NCBI RefSeq assembly: GCF_030272615.1
Contig: NC_081410.1
Location: 570,047,152-570,111,151, forward strand
Length of the DNA stretch: 64,000 nt
Direction: 5' to 3'
Origin: Cryptomeria japonica
Lineage: Eukaryota; Streptophyta; Pinopsida; Cupressales; Cupressaceae
Of the stretch, positions 1-11,856 are shown piece after piece (the first letter of the stretch is position 1; each line of letters begins with the position of its first letter). The translations under genes and the position numbers were made by a program. The notes under the pieces are model-generated. The model did not search any database. It had not been told where the DNA came from and saw only the letters and a program-made list of their open reading frames with translations.

Positions 1-405
1 ATGCCAAAGCAATGACACTAATCAGTTAAGGCATGAACACAATCACCATCATCATCCTAAATCCCTTCTAGAAGTCACACCAACACCATTTATGCACTAT
101 ATCAAAGATCTTCAATAAAGCTTTGTCGATGAAACCCTTACCGAACCTACACAGTAGGCTTACTAGAACATAAGATAGCATCCGATCATCAAGTCAATAC
201 TAACTGTCTGAAACATACTTCAGAAGCATATGAACCATTCATACAAACTTATTCCATCACTCAAATCATACTAGTCACAATCAACTAATAATCTTCCCAA
301 TCCAATCCTTCTACCAGAAGCCAGTAAACAACCATAATAGCTAGTGTTGACATCAATGGTAAAACATCAATGCAACACATAATCAATTCCTTCATATTTC
401 CAACA
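1..405 (-). mobile_element. Copia-type LTR, 3' copy, cut by the window edge
   Basis: This stretch is a diverged direct repeat of the last ~400 bases of the LTR at 467-1598. The shared block around 336-405 matches 1530-1598, both ending in CCAACA. A further match is 'aaggcttactagaacata' near 151-180 against 'aaggcttattagaacata' near 1348-1365. Because the PBS at 452-464 reads on the minus strand, this is the 3' LTR and its start is outside the window. No coding potential is seen. Confidence 0.7.
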
Positions 406-466
406 GGATACATGATCTTCCTCAAGTTGTTAGACTTATTCCAAGGCACCAGGCTCTGATACCAAT
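406..466 (-). mobile_element. 61-bp residual internal region of a copia-type element, with PBS
   Basis: Only 61 bases separate the two LTRs. On the minus strand positions 464-452 read TGGTATCAGAGCC, the classic plant primer-binding site for initiator-Met tRNA, two bases from the end of the 5' LTR. A short purine-rich GAGGAAGATC lies nearer the other LTR. No gag or pol remains, so the element is a deletion derivative or a minimal non-autonomous element. Confidence 0.75.
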
Positions 467-1598
467 TGTTGGAATCCAAGAACACTAAGAGGGGGGGGGG
501 GGGGGGGGTGAATCAGTGTTCTCCTGATATTAATTTTAACCCTATTAGCACAACAACTTAGTAACCGGTATGCATAAAAGAAAATAACAAGTAATAATGC
601 AACCACAAAGATCAACACCATAACACAAAGATTTATACGTGGAAAACCTCAAGGAGGAAAAACCATAGTGGGATTGGTGACCCACAATATCTATCCACTG
701 ATCAGATGAATAAATAGTACATATAAGGGGCCTACACATGCAGGAAGGCACACTGCCTAGATCGCACTTCTCATCACAAAAGGAGCCTCACTAACTACAA
801 GAAATCTTTGGACTACAATCCAGAAAGAAGATTGAATTGCAAGTATAGCATCTCCTATGCCTAAGTACAGTTTCTGTTAAGCTCAATACTGAAGGTCTTA
901 AACCTCTTACACAAACCCAATTTGATCACCTATGATCGACCAAATACTCTGTATATGAATATAACCTTATTCGCACACAAATAATCCCACAACCATCCAT
1001 GACCGTGATCTACAAAGAGATCCTACATCATATTTATAAAAACCCGGGACCTAAACAATTAGGTCGGCCACCTAAAAGATAATACAATAAATTCAATACA
1101 GAAACCCGTAAACCAATGATAACCCAAGTCGGCCAGAGACCGAAACAACATTAACCAAATAATAAATCCAACCGGAAATGCATTGGGTGCATCCACCAAC
1201 ACATTACACAAATTGGTCCATAACCAAGGAGAATAACACAAAATAGCACCGAACCTAAAATAGGTCGCCATAAGACAAATGCAACACCACCAATCAACTA
1301 GAACATGAACAAGATAACCATCAATATCCTAAGAGCGGTAACCAAAAGGCTTATTAGAACATATGATAGCTTCCAGAACACCAAATCCCAAACCAAATGA
1401 ATGTGACACGCACATGAATGACCAAACCAAACCATTACCACCAATCAGAACATATCGGAGAATATCAGAGATGGTCTCCTGATCAACATCACAATCCAAC
1501 CACTCTACTGAAACCTGGTAGATAACCAAAGAAGCTAGTGTTGACATCAATGACAAACATCAATGCAACACATAATCAATTCCTCCAAATTGCCAACA
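467..1598 (-). mobile_element. Copia-type LTR, 5' copy (1.13 kb)
   Basis: The LTR begins TGTTGG on the plus strand and ends CCAACA, so the termini are inverted repeats. On the plus strand the first 45 bases hold the block CTAAGAGGGGGG-TGAATCAG with an 18-base G run at 491-508. The same block occurs near the end of the LTRs at 11857-12766, 21777-22755 and 26184-27545, so all four belong to one family. A PBS sits directly outside at 452-464. ORFs inside are short and not protein-like. Confidence 0.75.
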
Positions 1599-3979
1599 CT
1601 CTACAATTTTCTATTTAAATAAAATAAAAAATTATATTTTCAAGTTTTAAATTGTTCAGTGAAGTCCAACCTAACAATTTTGAGAAGAGGTAGATATGCC
1701 ACATGTCATTATTTCACAACATTTAAATCTTATTAATTTTGACACGCAAAAAAGTTACACCATTAGCCTAGTATATGGATCAAATATTTAGTGGAGTTTA
1801 TTGCTCTTAACTTATTAGGCTATAATCACATTTAAAAGATCCTCGATTTTTCATGATGGGACACAAAAAGAAATATAAAATATTGAGAAGGTCAACATCT
1901 TGCACTATTGGTTATTGAGTATGAAGTTATCAACAGGTGAACCCAATACAATAAAGAAAGGAAAGTGACAAAAATTCTTTTGGGATATGTGTCATCTTTT
2001 TTAAAATGACAAAAATAAAAGATAAAAGTTGTGCTATTGGTCTTCAGTAACATCTTGGTAGATCAATGGGTTCAATTTTGTAGTACAAAGGATTGAAATT
2101 GAAAAAATACTTGGCATCACCATGCAACATTTGAGGCAAAATAAATCTAATAGTTCCCTTTGTGTGCTATTAATTATTAGTAATAGATCAACAAGAAGTG
2201 GGTCCCATTTGAGCCACTAATGGGATTTTGAAGACTCCTTATCATTGATAATCAGTAGAAAATATCAAATAGTTTGCCCAATAGAAAATCTTATTAAAAT
2301 AAACATAGGAAGATGTTACATCATGGGGTAATGGTTAACAAGTTTGATAATTCTAGGGTTTCTTGTATGAAACATGTGTCATCATCAAGTTCCTTTGATC
2401 TATGTAATAGTTATATCATGGTTTCAAATCTTTTTGGCTAACACAAATTTGTTTGACTTGTATCATGCAAACTAAAGATCCAGTTCTTATGAAAGTGTTA
2501 GGATTTTTCTTAATTTTGATCTTTAATTAATAGGAATTCCATTGAATAAATGACAACTGTTATTGTAACTACAAGTATTTCAAAAAGGTTTAAATTAATT
2601 GATTATAAAAGGAGATGTATGCAATCATGTGAGGGAGAATGGAATAATCAATATACTTTTTTAGCCTTAGTGGGTGCTTCTCAAATTCCATTAAATACAA
2701 TTGTATTATTATGCCAATTGTGCCTTTGATATTTTATTCTCGATTCAACAATTAAGAGAATGTGGCATTATGTGTCTATGAGTAGATTGTTCTTCTCTAT
2801 TGCGTATCACACCTTTATTTATTTCTTTGATGAATAATGTTTGTGAATTGTTCGAAATTATGCAAACATATTCTCTTTGATGCCATGAATGGATGTTATT
2901 CCGAAAACAATAAATATTGTGCCATTTAGTTATTAGAAACATTATTTTCCCTGGTGCATCACCTTAGGATAATTTTAAGGAATTTTCTCTCCCTTCTCCC
3001 AAAAAATTCAAAATTTAAAATTCACAACTAGACATAAGAAGATCTAGCTTCTAAAATTCTAGACATCATCTTGTAAACCACGACCCACATTTGCAAGATT
3101 TCCCTTTGTTGGTCCATGTCTAAAGGCAATTGCAATTTGAACATCAACACATGAAATACTATATTGACTTTCAAAGCTACAACTACATATTTCTATAGTA
3201 GACACTCAATATATCAACGAAAGGATGTATGTTGGCCTATGCAAAGAGGCATGCCTCATGGTCAAACCATGGTAGATAAAAGATCAATCAATAAGAGTGA
3301 GGTACTTTATACTCTAAGCTTCAAAGGGCAAGAAGGCCAATCCTAAAGATGGAAACATGGTAGTTAAAAAAAAATATTCACATATATAAGCCTTACCAAG
3401 CCATACATTATGTATACTACTACCTCAGTTATTTGTCACTGAGCATTCAAGTATATAGATTATTGTTACAAGACCTTTGTAAGAATGTAAAATGATAAAT
3501 TGCACACGAAACTAATATTATAAGATAAATTTATATTCTTTGAGATAAATTCCTATAACCTTTCTTCTTACATATACATTTTAAAATACATATGTAACCC
3601 TTTAAATATTTATCAAATCTGATTTAAAAAAATAAATAATACCGAATTATACAAATAAAAAAGTCCACATACCTTTTTAAATATTTTAAACTAAATTAAC
3701 AAAAAATTTAATGCAGAATTTTATAGACAAGACCTGAACTACCGAGGAGGATAAATGGAGTGCCTTTAAATGAGAGGTTTCTCATATAGAGAGGGAATAC
3801 TATAGAAACCGGCTGTTTGTTAAGAATGATAACTAGGAGCCACGTAAATAGTTGATGGTTTTGGAAAAGAAAGAGTACTACTTTGGTTCCGCGGTAATAT
3901 TCCATACAACAGTCCAGCGAACAAATGATAATTTTAGTACCACATTCGTTGTGAAACAAACAGTACGAGTACGAGCGAG
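1599..3979. other. AT-rich non-coding stretch
   Basis: I see no supported gene, RNA gene or bounded repeat here. The longest open frames are about 60 codons and of random composition. Confidence 0.5.
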
Positions 3980-3988
3980 TATAAATAG
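3980..3988 (+). promoter_or_regulatory. Candidate TATA box (TATAAATAG)
   Basis: TATAAATAG followed by AGGGG is a strong plant TATA match in a locally more GC-rich island (about 3880-4120). Nothing upstream is recognisable, so promoter function is inference. Confidence 0.4.
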
Positions 3989-4009
3989 AGGGGTGGAAGG
4001 GAGAAGAAG

Positions 4010-4116
4010 GAATCTTTGCGCTTGGGGCAATGACGCAGCTAGTGAGGTTATAACCGAGGCGCGTCAATTGCTGGTTGAAAACTATTTCCAAACCCCCTCT
4101 TTGGCCTTCCTTCAAA
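4010..4116 (+). other. Possible first exon downstream of the TATA box
   Basis: Beginning about 25-30 bases after the TATA box is a GC-richer segment that ends in CAAAG|GTAGGC at 4116/4117, a plausible splice donor. A plus-strand frame is open from 3852 to 4121, but its upstream part overlaps the presumed promoter and has no recognisable domain. The first ATG (4030) opens only seven codons. This may be a 5' UTR exon of an unrecognised gene, a retroelement promoter, or chance. Confidence 0.2.
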
Positions 4117-4121
4117 GGTAG

Positions 4122-4951
4122 GCCATTGAGAATTTTTTAAGGGCTATCTTTCAGATGGGCCCAACAAATCAAAAAATGCAAATGATATGTTCTACTTTCA
4201 TACTCTTCCTTAGTTTAATAAATTCTCTGAATACTTTATACTTTTACTTTTGGTTTGATGGTTGTAGCTGATCTTTCCTATATTTGACACTAGATTCATC
4301 TATGTTGTCCTCATTTTCTAGATGTGCTTAAAAAATCAAAGGAAGGAGAAGGGATAAATTGAACGAAGGAGGAGGGCTAGCAATATTGTAATGTAAATCA
4401 TTTTTCTTATAATGTAAATCATTTTTCTTAGTATTTAGTTATGGAAATATTTTAGAAATGAATAATAAGAATTATTTTTATTTTAAAATTGGAAGTAAAA
4501 TTTTGATAAATAGAGCTTGAGATCAATTTGACTCTTAGTTTACTAATCATAATTTGAATTGCAGTGAAATCATTAGTTTTTTTTTATGTTTTTGATTACT
4601 TAAATAGGGAAAAAGGCCTTAATCCTCATAGAGATAAGACATCAAACAACATAACAGAGCAATAATAGAATAATGATTGGCATCACATCCCTAGAAGCCC
4701 AACAAAATTCATGAAGCTAACCCACCAACGAGTAATAAAAAACACTTAAACCCGAAACCCAACCCTCCCGAAAGAGGCTATCCGCTCAAAAATCAAACAT
4801 ATAATCAAAGACAATCATAGTATAGTAAAGACCAAAGCCTAAATAAGCACTACTAACAATATCATTGTCAAAATTGACCAAAGTTTTAGTCAGCACACAG
4901 GCCTCATTAAACATATTAAAAATAATAATTCAACTTAGAAACCCTATAACT
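4122..4951. other. Non-coding stretch
   Basis: AT-rich sequence with a short direct duplication near 4390-4425 (AATGTAAATCATTTTTCTTA repeated). No gene is supported. Confidence 0.45.
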
Positions 4952-5094
4952 ATGATATTGCTCTTAGGGTTCAAGTGTGTAGTTTTTGAGGCAAACTCAT
5001 TGACCCATGTTTCATGAGTAGTGTTTCACAAGAACCCATCTCTCATGAGAATGAATGGTCCACTTAGCACTCATTGCATCTAGGTGATGCTCAT

Positions 5095-5170
5095 AGGGGT
5101 GAAGCATTGGGACTTCTCGGGAGGTCACCCATCTCAGTACTACTCCAACTCAAGCGCACTTAACCACAAG
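5095..5170 (-). repeat. 5S rRNA-derived sequence (minus strand)
   Basis: Read on the minus strand it carries the 5S internal promoter parts GGTTAAGTGCGCTTGAG (box A-like), GAGTAGTACT, GATGGGTGACCTCC (IE and box C-like) and AGTCCC...CACCCCT at the 3' end. It is a 3' two-thirds relic, not a functional 5S gene. Confidence 0.7.
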
Positions 5171-5229
5171 GTTCCCTTGAAGGTTAAACCCACTTAGCTT
5201 GCAACCCCATTTGCAAAACATTCAGTTAG

Positions 5230-5319
5230 CACTCCGACTGAACTCCATGGTTAAGCATGCTTGAGTTGGAGTAGTACTAAGATGGGTGACCTCCCGAGAA
5301 GTCCCAATGCTTCGCCCCT
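5230..5319 (+). repeat. 5S rRNA-derived sequence (plus strand)
   Basis: Contains GAACTCCATGGTTAAGC, GCTTGAG, GAGTAGTACTAAGATGGG and GTGACCTCCCGAGAAGTCCC, ending in CGCCCCT, in the order found in plant 5S rRNA. The first about 30 bases of a 5S gene are absent. The pol III box A, IE and box C are recognisable, so internal pol III initiation is conceivable. It pairs with the minus-strand copy at 5095-5170. Confidence 0.75.
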
Positions 5320-5619
5320 ATGAGCATCACCTAGATGCAATGAGTGCTAAGTGGACAATTCATTCTCATGAGAAATGGGTTCCTATGAACCACTATTCAT
5401 GAAACATGGGTCAATGAGTTTAACTCAAAAAATACACAGTTGAACCCTGATAGCATATCATAGTTTGACTTGCTGTGGAAAAAACCTCCTACTTAACCCT
5501 ATAACTATAAAACCTAAGCCATAATAGGCTACTAATTCTACCAAAGCCATCTATACCAGTAAGCCCAAAAAAATAAACAAAAAGGCACAATGCCCAACAT
5601 CCCATTACAAACCTCTACA

Positions 5620-7160
5620 TCATTTGCTATTGAGAATCTCCCAATTTATTGTGAGCCTCCTCATTTGGTCCTGCCAAGTGTTTTGGTCTAGTTCTTCGTC
5701 TACCCACTCCTCATGAAGATGACATGTGCCCTTTTGTTTCTTGGTTTTCCTCCTTAGCTTGCTCTGCCCTAAGACAAATCCCATAACATCCTTTCTCATA
5801 ACTTCATTCGTAATGATATAAAGTGAGTTGATAGCTCTACCCATTAGCATTTTATATTTTTGGAACTCCTCTACTCTAGTTTCTAGGTTCATAACATGAA
5901 CCTATAAATCCACAATTTGGCCCTTCAGATCGACAATTCTATCTTCATTCTTCATAGAAGGATGAGCCTAAGGCACTAGCCTTATAACATCGTCACCAGT
6001 ATAAACTCCAAGAGAGGTTCTTTGTACTACCCTTTCACATTAATCCTTAGGTTCATTAGTGGCTTCCCTATTTTCATCGCTCTTGTCCTCCAACTCCTCA
6101 TATTTGGCCTAAAAGTCATCATCTCCAGAATCCTCTAAAGAAAGGTTAACTTCCTCTTTCAGAGCATAATCCTCCTCAAAAGTAAGGGCTTCCTCCTTAG
6201 TGACATTTTTACTTTTGCTATCTTTAGCAATTAGACAGGCAAGGTATCATTCACCTGAGCTAATTTCATATTTTTCGACTTCTTGCTTGGCCTCTTGCTC
6301 ATCATTGGAGCCCAACTCATCTAGGTCAATAGTGATACTTTTATTCATAGGCCCTTTATCATTTTTCCTAGACTTGGAATAGTTAGGCTTAGGAATATAA
6401 GCTTTTTGTTTATCGGGGGTAGTTTTAAGAAGCACAACCTCCAAAATTCATTGATAGGGTTTTTTGTTTTTATCTTTTTACCTTTTATATTTAGGGCGAG
6501 ATTACTTCTCTCAGTAGGAAGCAATTCAAATTCTATAAGCTCAATTCACACCAAACTATGAGGGTTTTTTAAATTATCACTAGGATTTTTTAGGATAGGT
6601 TACGAAATAGCTATGGTGAGGGGAGTGGTTAAAAGAAAAGTGATAAAGGTCATAAATTAACCCTTGATGCAAAGGAGGAGTGACCCTATTACTAATATTA
6701 GCAGACAAGGATGAGAACAGATAAAACAACAGGTCAATTTTTTCACATGACGGATATGATTCAAAATCGGAAAGTGATAGCCATGAATGGTAGAATAACA
6801 ACGTTCCAAGGTAAAATATTTCATAACATGAAAATTCACCATATTAGCATATGTAGACGATAGGATGGAGAGATCATACCTATTTTGCAACATTGTCAGC
6901 ATTTCCCCCTTTTTAAAGAATTTCTTGAGAAATATATTGTAGGCCTCCAAGATCTTCTTTTCCACTTTTTCCCCCTCGCATTTTAAACTTGTGGCTTCTG
7001 CTATGAGCTCTGGGGTAATGGTGAATTTCATGCTACCAATAGTAAAAACCCCCTTTTACCACGTGTTGTAGAATTTTGTTGACAAAGAACTGTTGTAACC
7101 ACTCATGGGTAAGAAATAAGGAGTCATCATCTCTACCTTATTAAAGAGGTCTCACACTTC
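5620..7160 (-). pseudogene. Decayed retroelement-type ORF (conserved N-terminal region, acidic linker, coiled coil)
   Basis: Fragments line up on the minus strand. About 7150-6657 has EWLQQFF near the start, then FTITPELIAEA, then the motif HVMKYFTLER followed by a histidine-rich stretch. At 6801-6580, frame-shifted, is PPLHQGLI. At 6444-6247 there is a Lys/Pro then Asp/Glu-rich linker, and at 5892-5620 a charged coiled-coil-like tail beginning ETRVEEFQKYK. The MKYFTL and PPLHQGLI motifs recur in the same order in the plus-strand ORF at 48730-49860, so this is a repeated family. The layout resembles the LTR-borne ORFs at 24-45 kb. Several stops and frameshifts make it a pseudogene. Function unknown. 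Confidence 0.5.
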
Positions 7161-7189
7161 TTCATTTTGTCTTAATTTGTTACAATCCT

Positions 7190-8170
7190 TAGGTTTAGAG
7201 AATTTCAAAGCACCCCCATAGCTATCTTAATCATAGCGAAAATCGGGAGAGACAAGTAGACAAGAAATAAATTAGGCCCATAAAGATTTCTACAACCTAA
7301 AAAGGAAATAATGAAAGTACAATTAAGGCTTGTGAAGCAGCCACCAGTGAGGAGGGACCTCAAAGAGATCAATCTGGACAGGTCAGAAAGAGTAAACACA
7401 ATGAAAACACAAAGATATGATGGATGCAATGCATAATGGATTATTTTAATTCATGAAAACTGATTACTTCCAACTGGTAGCAACCAGATTACAACATACT
7501 AGCTCACAGGCCTAGTAGAACATACAAAATAGGTCACAACTGAGACCTTGAATCTTAAGATCTATCTTCTACGCACAGTCTAGCTACTTGATTCTTCCGT
7601 TGATTATATTATAATGCGCAATTATAATTATATATATCCATCCCAAGGATCCAGTCGGACTAAAAGGATCAAAACCCAAAGAACAAGACCTAACGTGTAA
7701 AATAACAAGGTCGGCCTCCACCCAGAGATTCCTTTGAAAAATCCAAAGGATGAAACGTAGATCATGGGAAAAGGTTGGCCACACGCCAAGGAACATCGAA
7801 ATCAATGCCAAAGGCTCCGCAAGCTTTGGAAGGGGTTCCAGTAGATCACCAAAATAGGTCCAGGCAATTGGTAATAAGAACCGTAAACCAGTAACATGAA
7901 ACTGTCAAGGAAAGTGATAGCGATATCTTGTCAGAAAATGTTCCAAATGTGATGTGGTCAAGAACAAAGAAAGATGATCAAGTCTGTAAGTATAATCCAA
8001 CTCCACAGGATCCGGTGAGCCAAAATTGGGACACAAAAAAGTAAAAAATAAAACTACAAATAGAAAGCAAAATAGAAAGAAAATGTTTTTGGTTGATGCA
8101 AGATTTCTATGAACCAGGGATGCTCTTGCATCATCTTGAGAGGACAAAAAAATCGGCCCCAACGGTCCAA
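7190..8170 (-). mobile_element. Possible truncated LTR fragment
   Basis: The stretch around 7600-7900 contains phrases such as AAGGTCGGCC and AACCGTAAACCAGTAA, in a style like the middle of the LTR at 467-1598 (ATTAGGTCGGCC and AAACCCGTAAACCA near 1065-1120). I could not find terminal TG/CA ends or a TSD, so the call is tentative. Confidence 0.2.
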
Positions 8171-8579
8171 TTCACATGTGAAGTGACCATTCTATAAATA
8201 AATAACCTTGTGGAAATACAATAGCAAGGCGTTGTCATCCCCACAAATCTTATCCTCACTCTTGGCAATGATGGCGGTATAATTACAAGACTTGTTCATA
8301 AATTTTTTCTTTTAAAGCATTAACTTCTCCTTTGCTGAGAAGAACCAATATTAACATCCAACCTCACCCTCAATCAAGAAGCCACACCATCATAATATAC
8401 TTCAACCAAATTTGAATTTGAAATTTTGAAAGATAAGGACCTCTTCACCCCCTTTCTTTAATATTCTTTTTTATTAGGATAGTGAGAACTATTGATAAAA
8501 TAATTAGCATCATTTAGGTAAATTTGTCCCTTTTCTGAAGAGAAAATATCTTTGAGACTAGGTGGGCACTAGGGGAATG

Positions 8580-9876
8580 ATAGGAAGTTCTAGGCCTCAT
8601 ATCTTAGACCATAATTAGCCATTTCGTCAATTGCCATGTTGCCTTCCCTAAAAACATGCCTTACTTTAGATTGAGGGAAACTCCTAATCAAATCCTTATT
8701 GTCTTCAATTAAACTTCTAATTTCCCAAGGGCATCTAGCTTTTTCATTTAATCAGTCTGTAATCAATTTAGAATCACCTTCAAGGATGATATTCTAATAA
8801 TTCCTCTCCTTAAGCCTCCCAAGACCTTGCCAAGTAGCATAAGCTTCCACTTGGTTATTTAAACCTCTACATAAATTCATGTTGTACCCTTCTATGACAA
8901 ATTCTCTGCTATCTCTGATCACATCTCCAGCTCGAAAGATCCCTAGATTTCCCTTTGAACACCATTAAATTTACATTTAATCCACCCTTCCTCTGATGGT
9001 AACCATTTGCACTCCTTTATGTAGATTAATTTAGGCCAATTAATCTTCAAGTTTTGGTTCATCACCCAAATCTGTTTAATTCTGAGATCTTAAAGACTGG
9101 AAAAAAATTTGAAAACCCAAAGGAAGTTGCATTCACATTTTCTTTAATTTTCTATTTGATCACATGAAAGAGGGTAATGTTTTTTCTTGAATCTTCCCTG
9201 AAGATTCTATTGTTTCACTCCTTCCAACTATTCTACACCATAAAAGGAGGGATTTAAGACTAGAGACTTTGGATTATAGGATGTTTGAAAGGGCAAAAAG
9301 TCCATTTCTCCATAAAACTTCTCATATTGTGAGGGAGGGACTAGGAAATCATCAGGGTAGATAAAATTACAATCCAAACTCCTTTGGCATAGGGATGATG
9401 CAAAAAAATGTGATCAATCTTCTCAGAGTTCATAAGACAAAGGGATCATCTATTCACAAACATAAATCCCTTTTTTAAAAATTATTAATGATTTGAATAT
9501 TACTATTGGTTGTGACCTACTAGAAACAGTTAATTTTGGGATTGACATTAGCAACACAAACATTGTTCCAATTGAAATTCATTTGCTCAAAGTCCTCCAT
9601 CACCCAATAGGTAGATTTGATCAAGAATACCCTTGAGGGTTGGTGTCTCCAAATCTAGATTCCATTTCTCCTCATGGAGAATAAGGAGTAGTCATCAAGA
9701 TAAGTATGTAGAAAGGTATCTTTGTCCTCCATTTTATTAAGATTGGGAGCACAAATACCCTTGGCCTCTTTAAGTTGTTCCCTAGAGTTATTCCATCCCC
9801 AATGATTATCACCTAGTATAGGGTGGCTTAATAGTTTGATCATTTGTTGCAATACATGGATTACACAATATAACAT
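8580..9876 (-). pseudogene. 3' part of a degraded L1-type LINE (zf-RVT region and RNase H)
   Basis: On the minus strand, 9876-9655 encodes an ORF2 segment ending in NLNKMEDKDTF...YSLFSMRRNG. The stretch after it to about 9090 is a broken linker/zf-RVT-like region. About 9010-8590 reads as an RNase H domain of the plant LINE type, with GDVIRDSREFVIEGYN, NNQVEAYATWQGLGRL, ILEGDSKLIT and the terminal VRHVFREGNMAIDEMANY motif. Many stops and frameshifts are present. The endonuclease and RT parts are missing, as in a 5'-truncated insertion. Confidence 0.6.
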
Positions 9877-9899
9877 AACTTTTTAGCAAGTGGAATCCA

Positions 9900-10285
9900 T
9901 GTTGTATACAAGAATCACCCAACATAACACAACTTGTTGGCTAGTTGAATCCGTTGCATTTCGATGGACCCCTAACATAACCTAACTTTCTAGTTGACAA
10001 ACCATGGATCCTCCTCTCATCCTAATGGTGTATCCTTTATCTCTTTTTAGAAGTCCATTTGTGATTTTGCAATAACATTATGATAATTATATTAGTTGTT
10101 GAGGCAACCTTTATATTGAAATCTCTTCACCTAATTGACTTGGAACCTTTTGTTTGCTTTAGTAATAATGTTATTTTCTTGTACACTTGTTTCTTACTTT
10201 GAATGCATTTGTTTGGATTGAAAAGCATCCTAAGATTGGGCTCTTGCATATCTCTCAACTTAGTGTCTAGGCTTTCTTGATTTTA

Positions 10286-10372
<87 letters not shown>

Positions 10373-11856
10373 ATCATGAGTATGAGCATAAGTTAATACT
10401 CCCACTAAATTTAGGGATAAATATAGTGTAGTAAATTGTAACTCTACAGTTTCACACTCTATTTGGCACCTAATTTAGTGTTCTTTTTCCTAGATCATTT
10501 GAAGCCTATATGGGCCCTATTCTATCTTGAATTTTCATTATTAATATCATAACAACTATCTTCAAATGACAAATTTAGGATTAGATCTAATATCACAAAA
10601 CCCAACACTCATGTTTCTCTTTCAAAGGCCCTATTTTGGTGGGACTAGGGCACCCAACTCCGAAGTTTAGCCAAAATATCTAAAAAATGTAGCTAATGCA
10701 AGTGTTGGCCTTCACATTTTTAAATCTAGTCCCAATTTTTGTACTTGATCATTTTATGTCAACCTAAACTTAAAGGTAACCTTGTGAATCATATATAATG
10801 AGCATCTTCTATCATTTAAATTTTATGAGACTATAAGTGCTAGCATTCTCCAATTCAATTCAATTAAGAGCAATCAAGAAGCAACAAATTACAACACTCT
10901 ATGTGCAAGTTTGATTTGATGTTTACGAGTGATGTTTATCATGTTATTCCACTAACATTTGCAGGGCTCCCATAAAGAGCACTGCATCACCATATTTATG
11001 TGGTTCTATGAGAAGGTTTCATACCTAACGTATAATTATTTCATTTCAACATTTTCATTATTGTTTAACTATTTTACTCCCTAGGACGAGGTCTCTTTTA
11101 CATTTATCATAACTATTATTGAGGCATGAACACCAAAATGGGGTTTGTCTTGGACAAGACCCTATACAAATAAACCCTTATTTTTCATATTTAATATGTG
11201 CAAGTTCAAATCTAACAATGGATAGTGTTACAAGAGCACAAATAAAATTGTGACAAACATTCCTAGATTTTGAACAAGCATAAACCCCTAGACTAGGCAC
11301 CCAACACACATGTCAGATGTTTTTTGTCTAATTTTTTTGAAGACGGACATATATGACATGCTGACTACATTTCTACTCATTTATGTCAATCATAGGAACT
11401 TCAAAATAGGTTTCCTAACAAACCATTACAACACTTTCAAGATCAATTTGTGGATCCTGGTTCCTTTCTATGTTCTCTTTCTATATATAAACTATTATCT
11501 TGGTTTTATATTTTTTAATTTATTGTTATTATTGAAATTCGTCATTTTCCTATCATTAAACCTAGATATTAAACACATGCCTCAGAATCTCAATTATTTT
11601 GCATCAATGCAACATAAACTCAAGTGTTCATCTCTCCTATTAAGATTGTTGTTGAGCCTATTTGTGTTCCAATGTTATGTAATGGATATTTGAGATCTTA
11701 GTTTACATTCATAGGCTTAGGATCTCATTTCCATACAAATTATGTCTATCAACAAATATTATCAAAATGTACAATAGTTTTATTTGTAAACAAATACAAA
11801 TGATAATTTAAAAAAGAATGAGGAAATTTTAACCAATTTTTATGTTTGGCTCTTCC
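9900..11856. other. Non-coding stretch with one microsatellite
   Basis: Only the (TC)n tract at 10289-10367 stands out. An open frame at 11310-11693 is hydrophobic and AT-driven, with no recognisable domain. Confidence 0.45.
10289..10367. repeat. (TC)n microsatellite
   Basis: Uninterrupted TC dinucleotides over about 79 bases. Confidence 0.95.

Larger units (their letters stand above)
4952..5464. repeat. Inverted repeat built from a 5S-derived (Cassandra- or SINE3-like) unit
   Basis: Two arms of about 220-240 bp face each other: 4952-5170 and roughly 5230-5464. Pairing can be followed from the outer ends (TATGATATTGC against the complement of GCATATCATAG), through CATGGGTCAATGAGTTT and CACCTAGATGCAATGAGTGC, to the inner 5S-like parts. 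The middle about 60 bases do not pair. The direct repeat AACCCTATAACTAT flanks the structure at about 4943-4956 and 5496-5509. Cassandra TRIM elements are known to carry 5S promoters in their LTRs. Here the units are inverted, unlike a normal LTR pair. Confidence 0.7.

Noticed and set aside
3708-4115. 135-codon minus-strand frame
   Set aside because: Antisense to the promoter-like island, with no domain or similarity I can recognise.
5095-5319. Functional 5S rRNA genes
   Set aside because: Both copies lack the 5' third and sit in an inverted repeat typical of 5S-derived retroelements.
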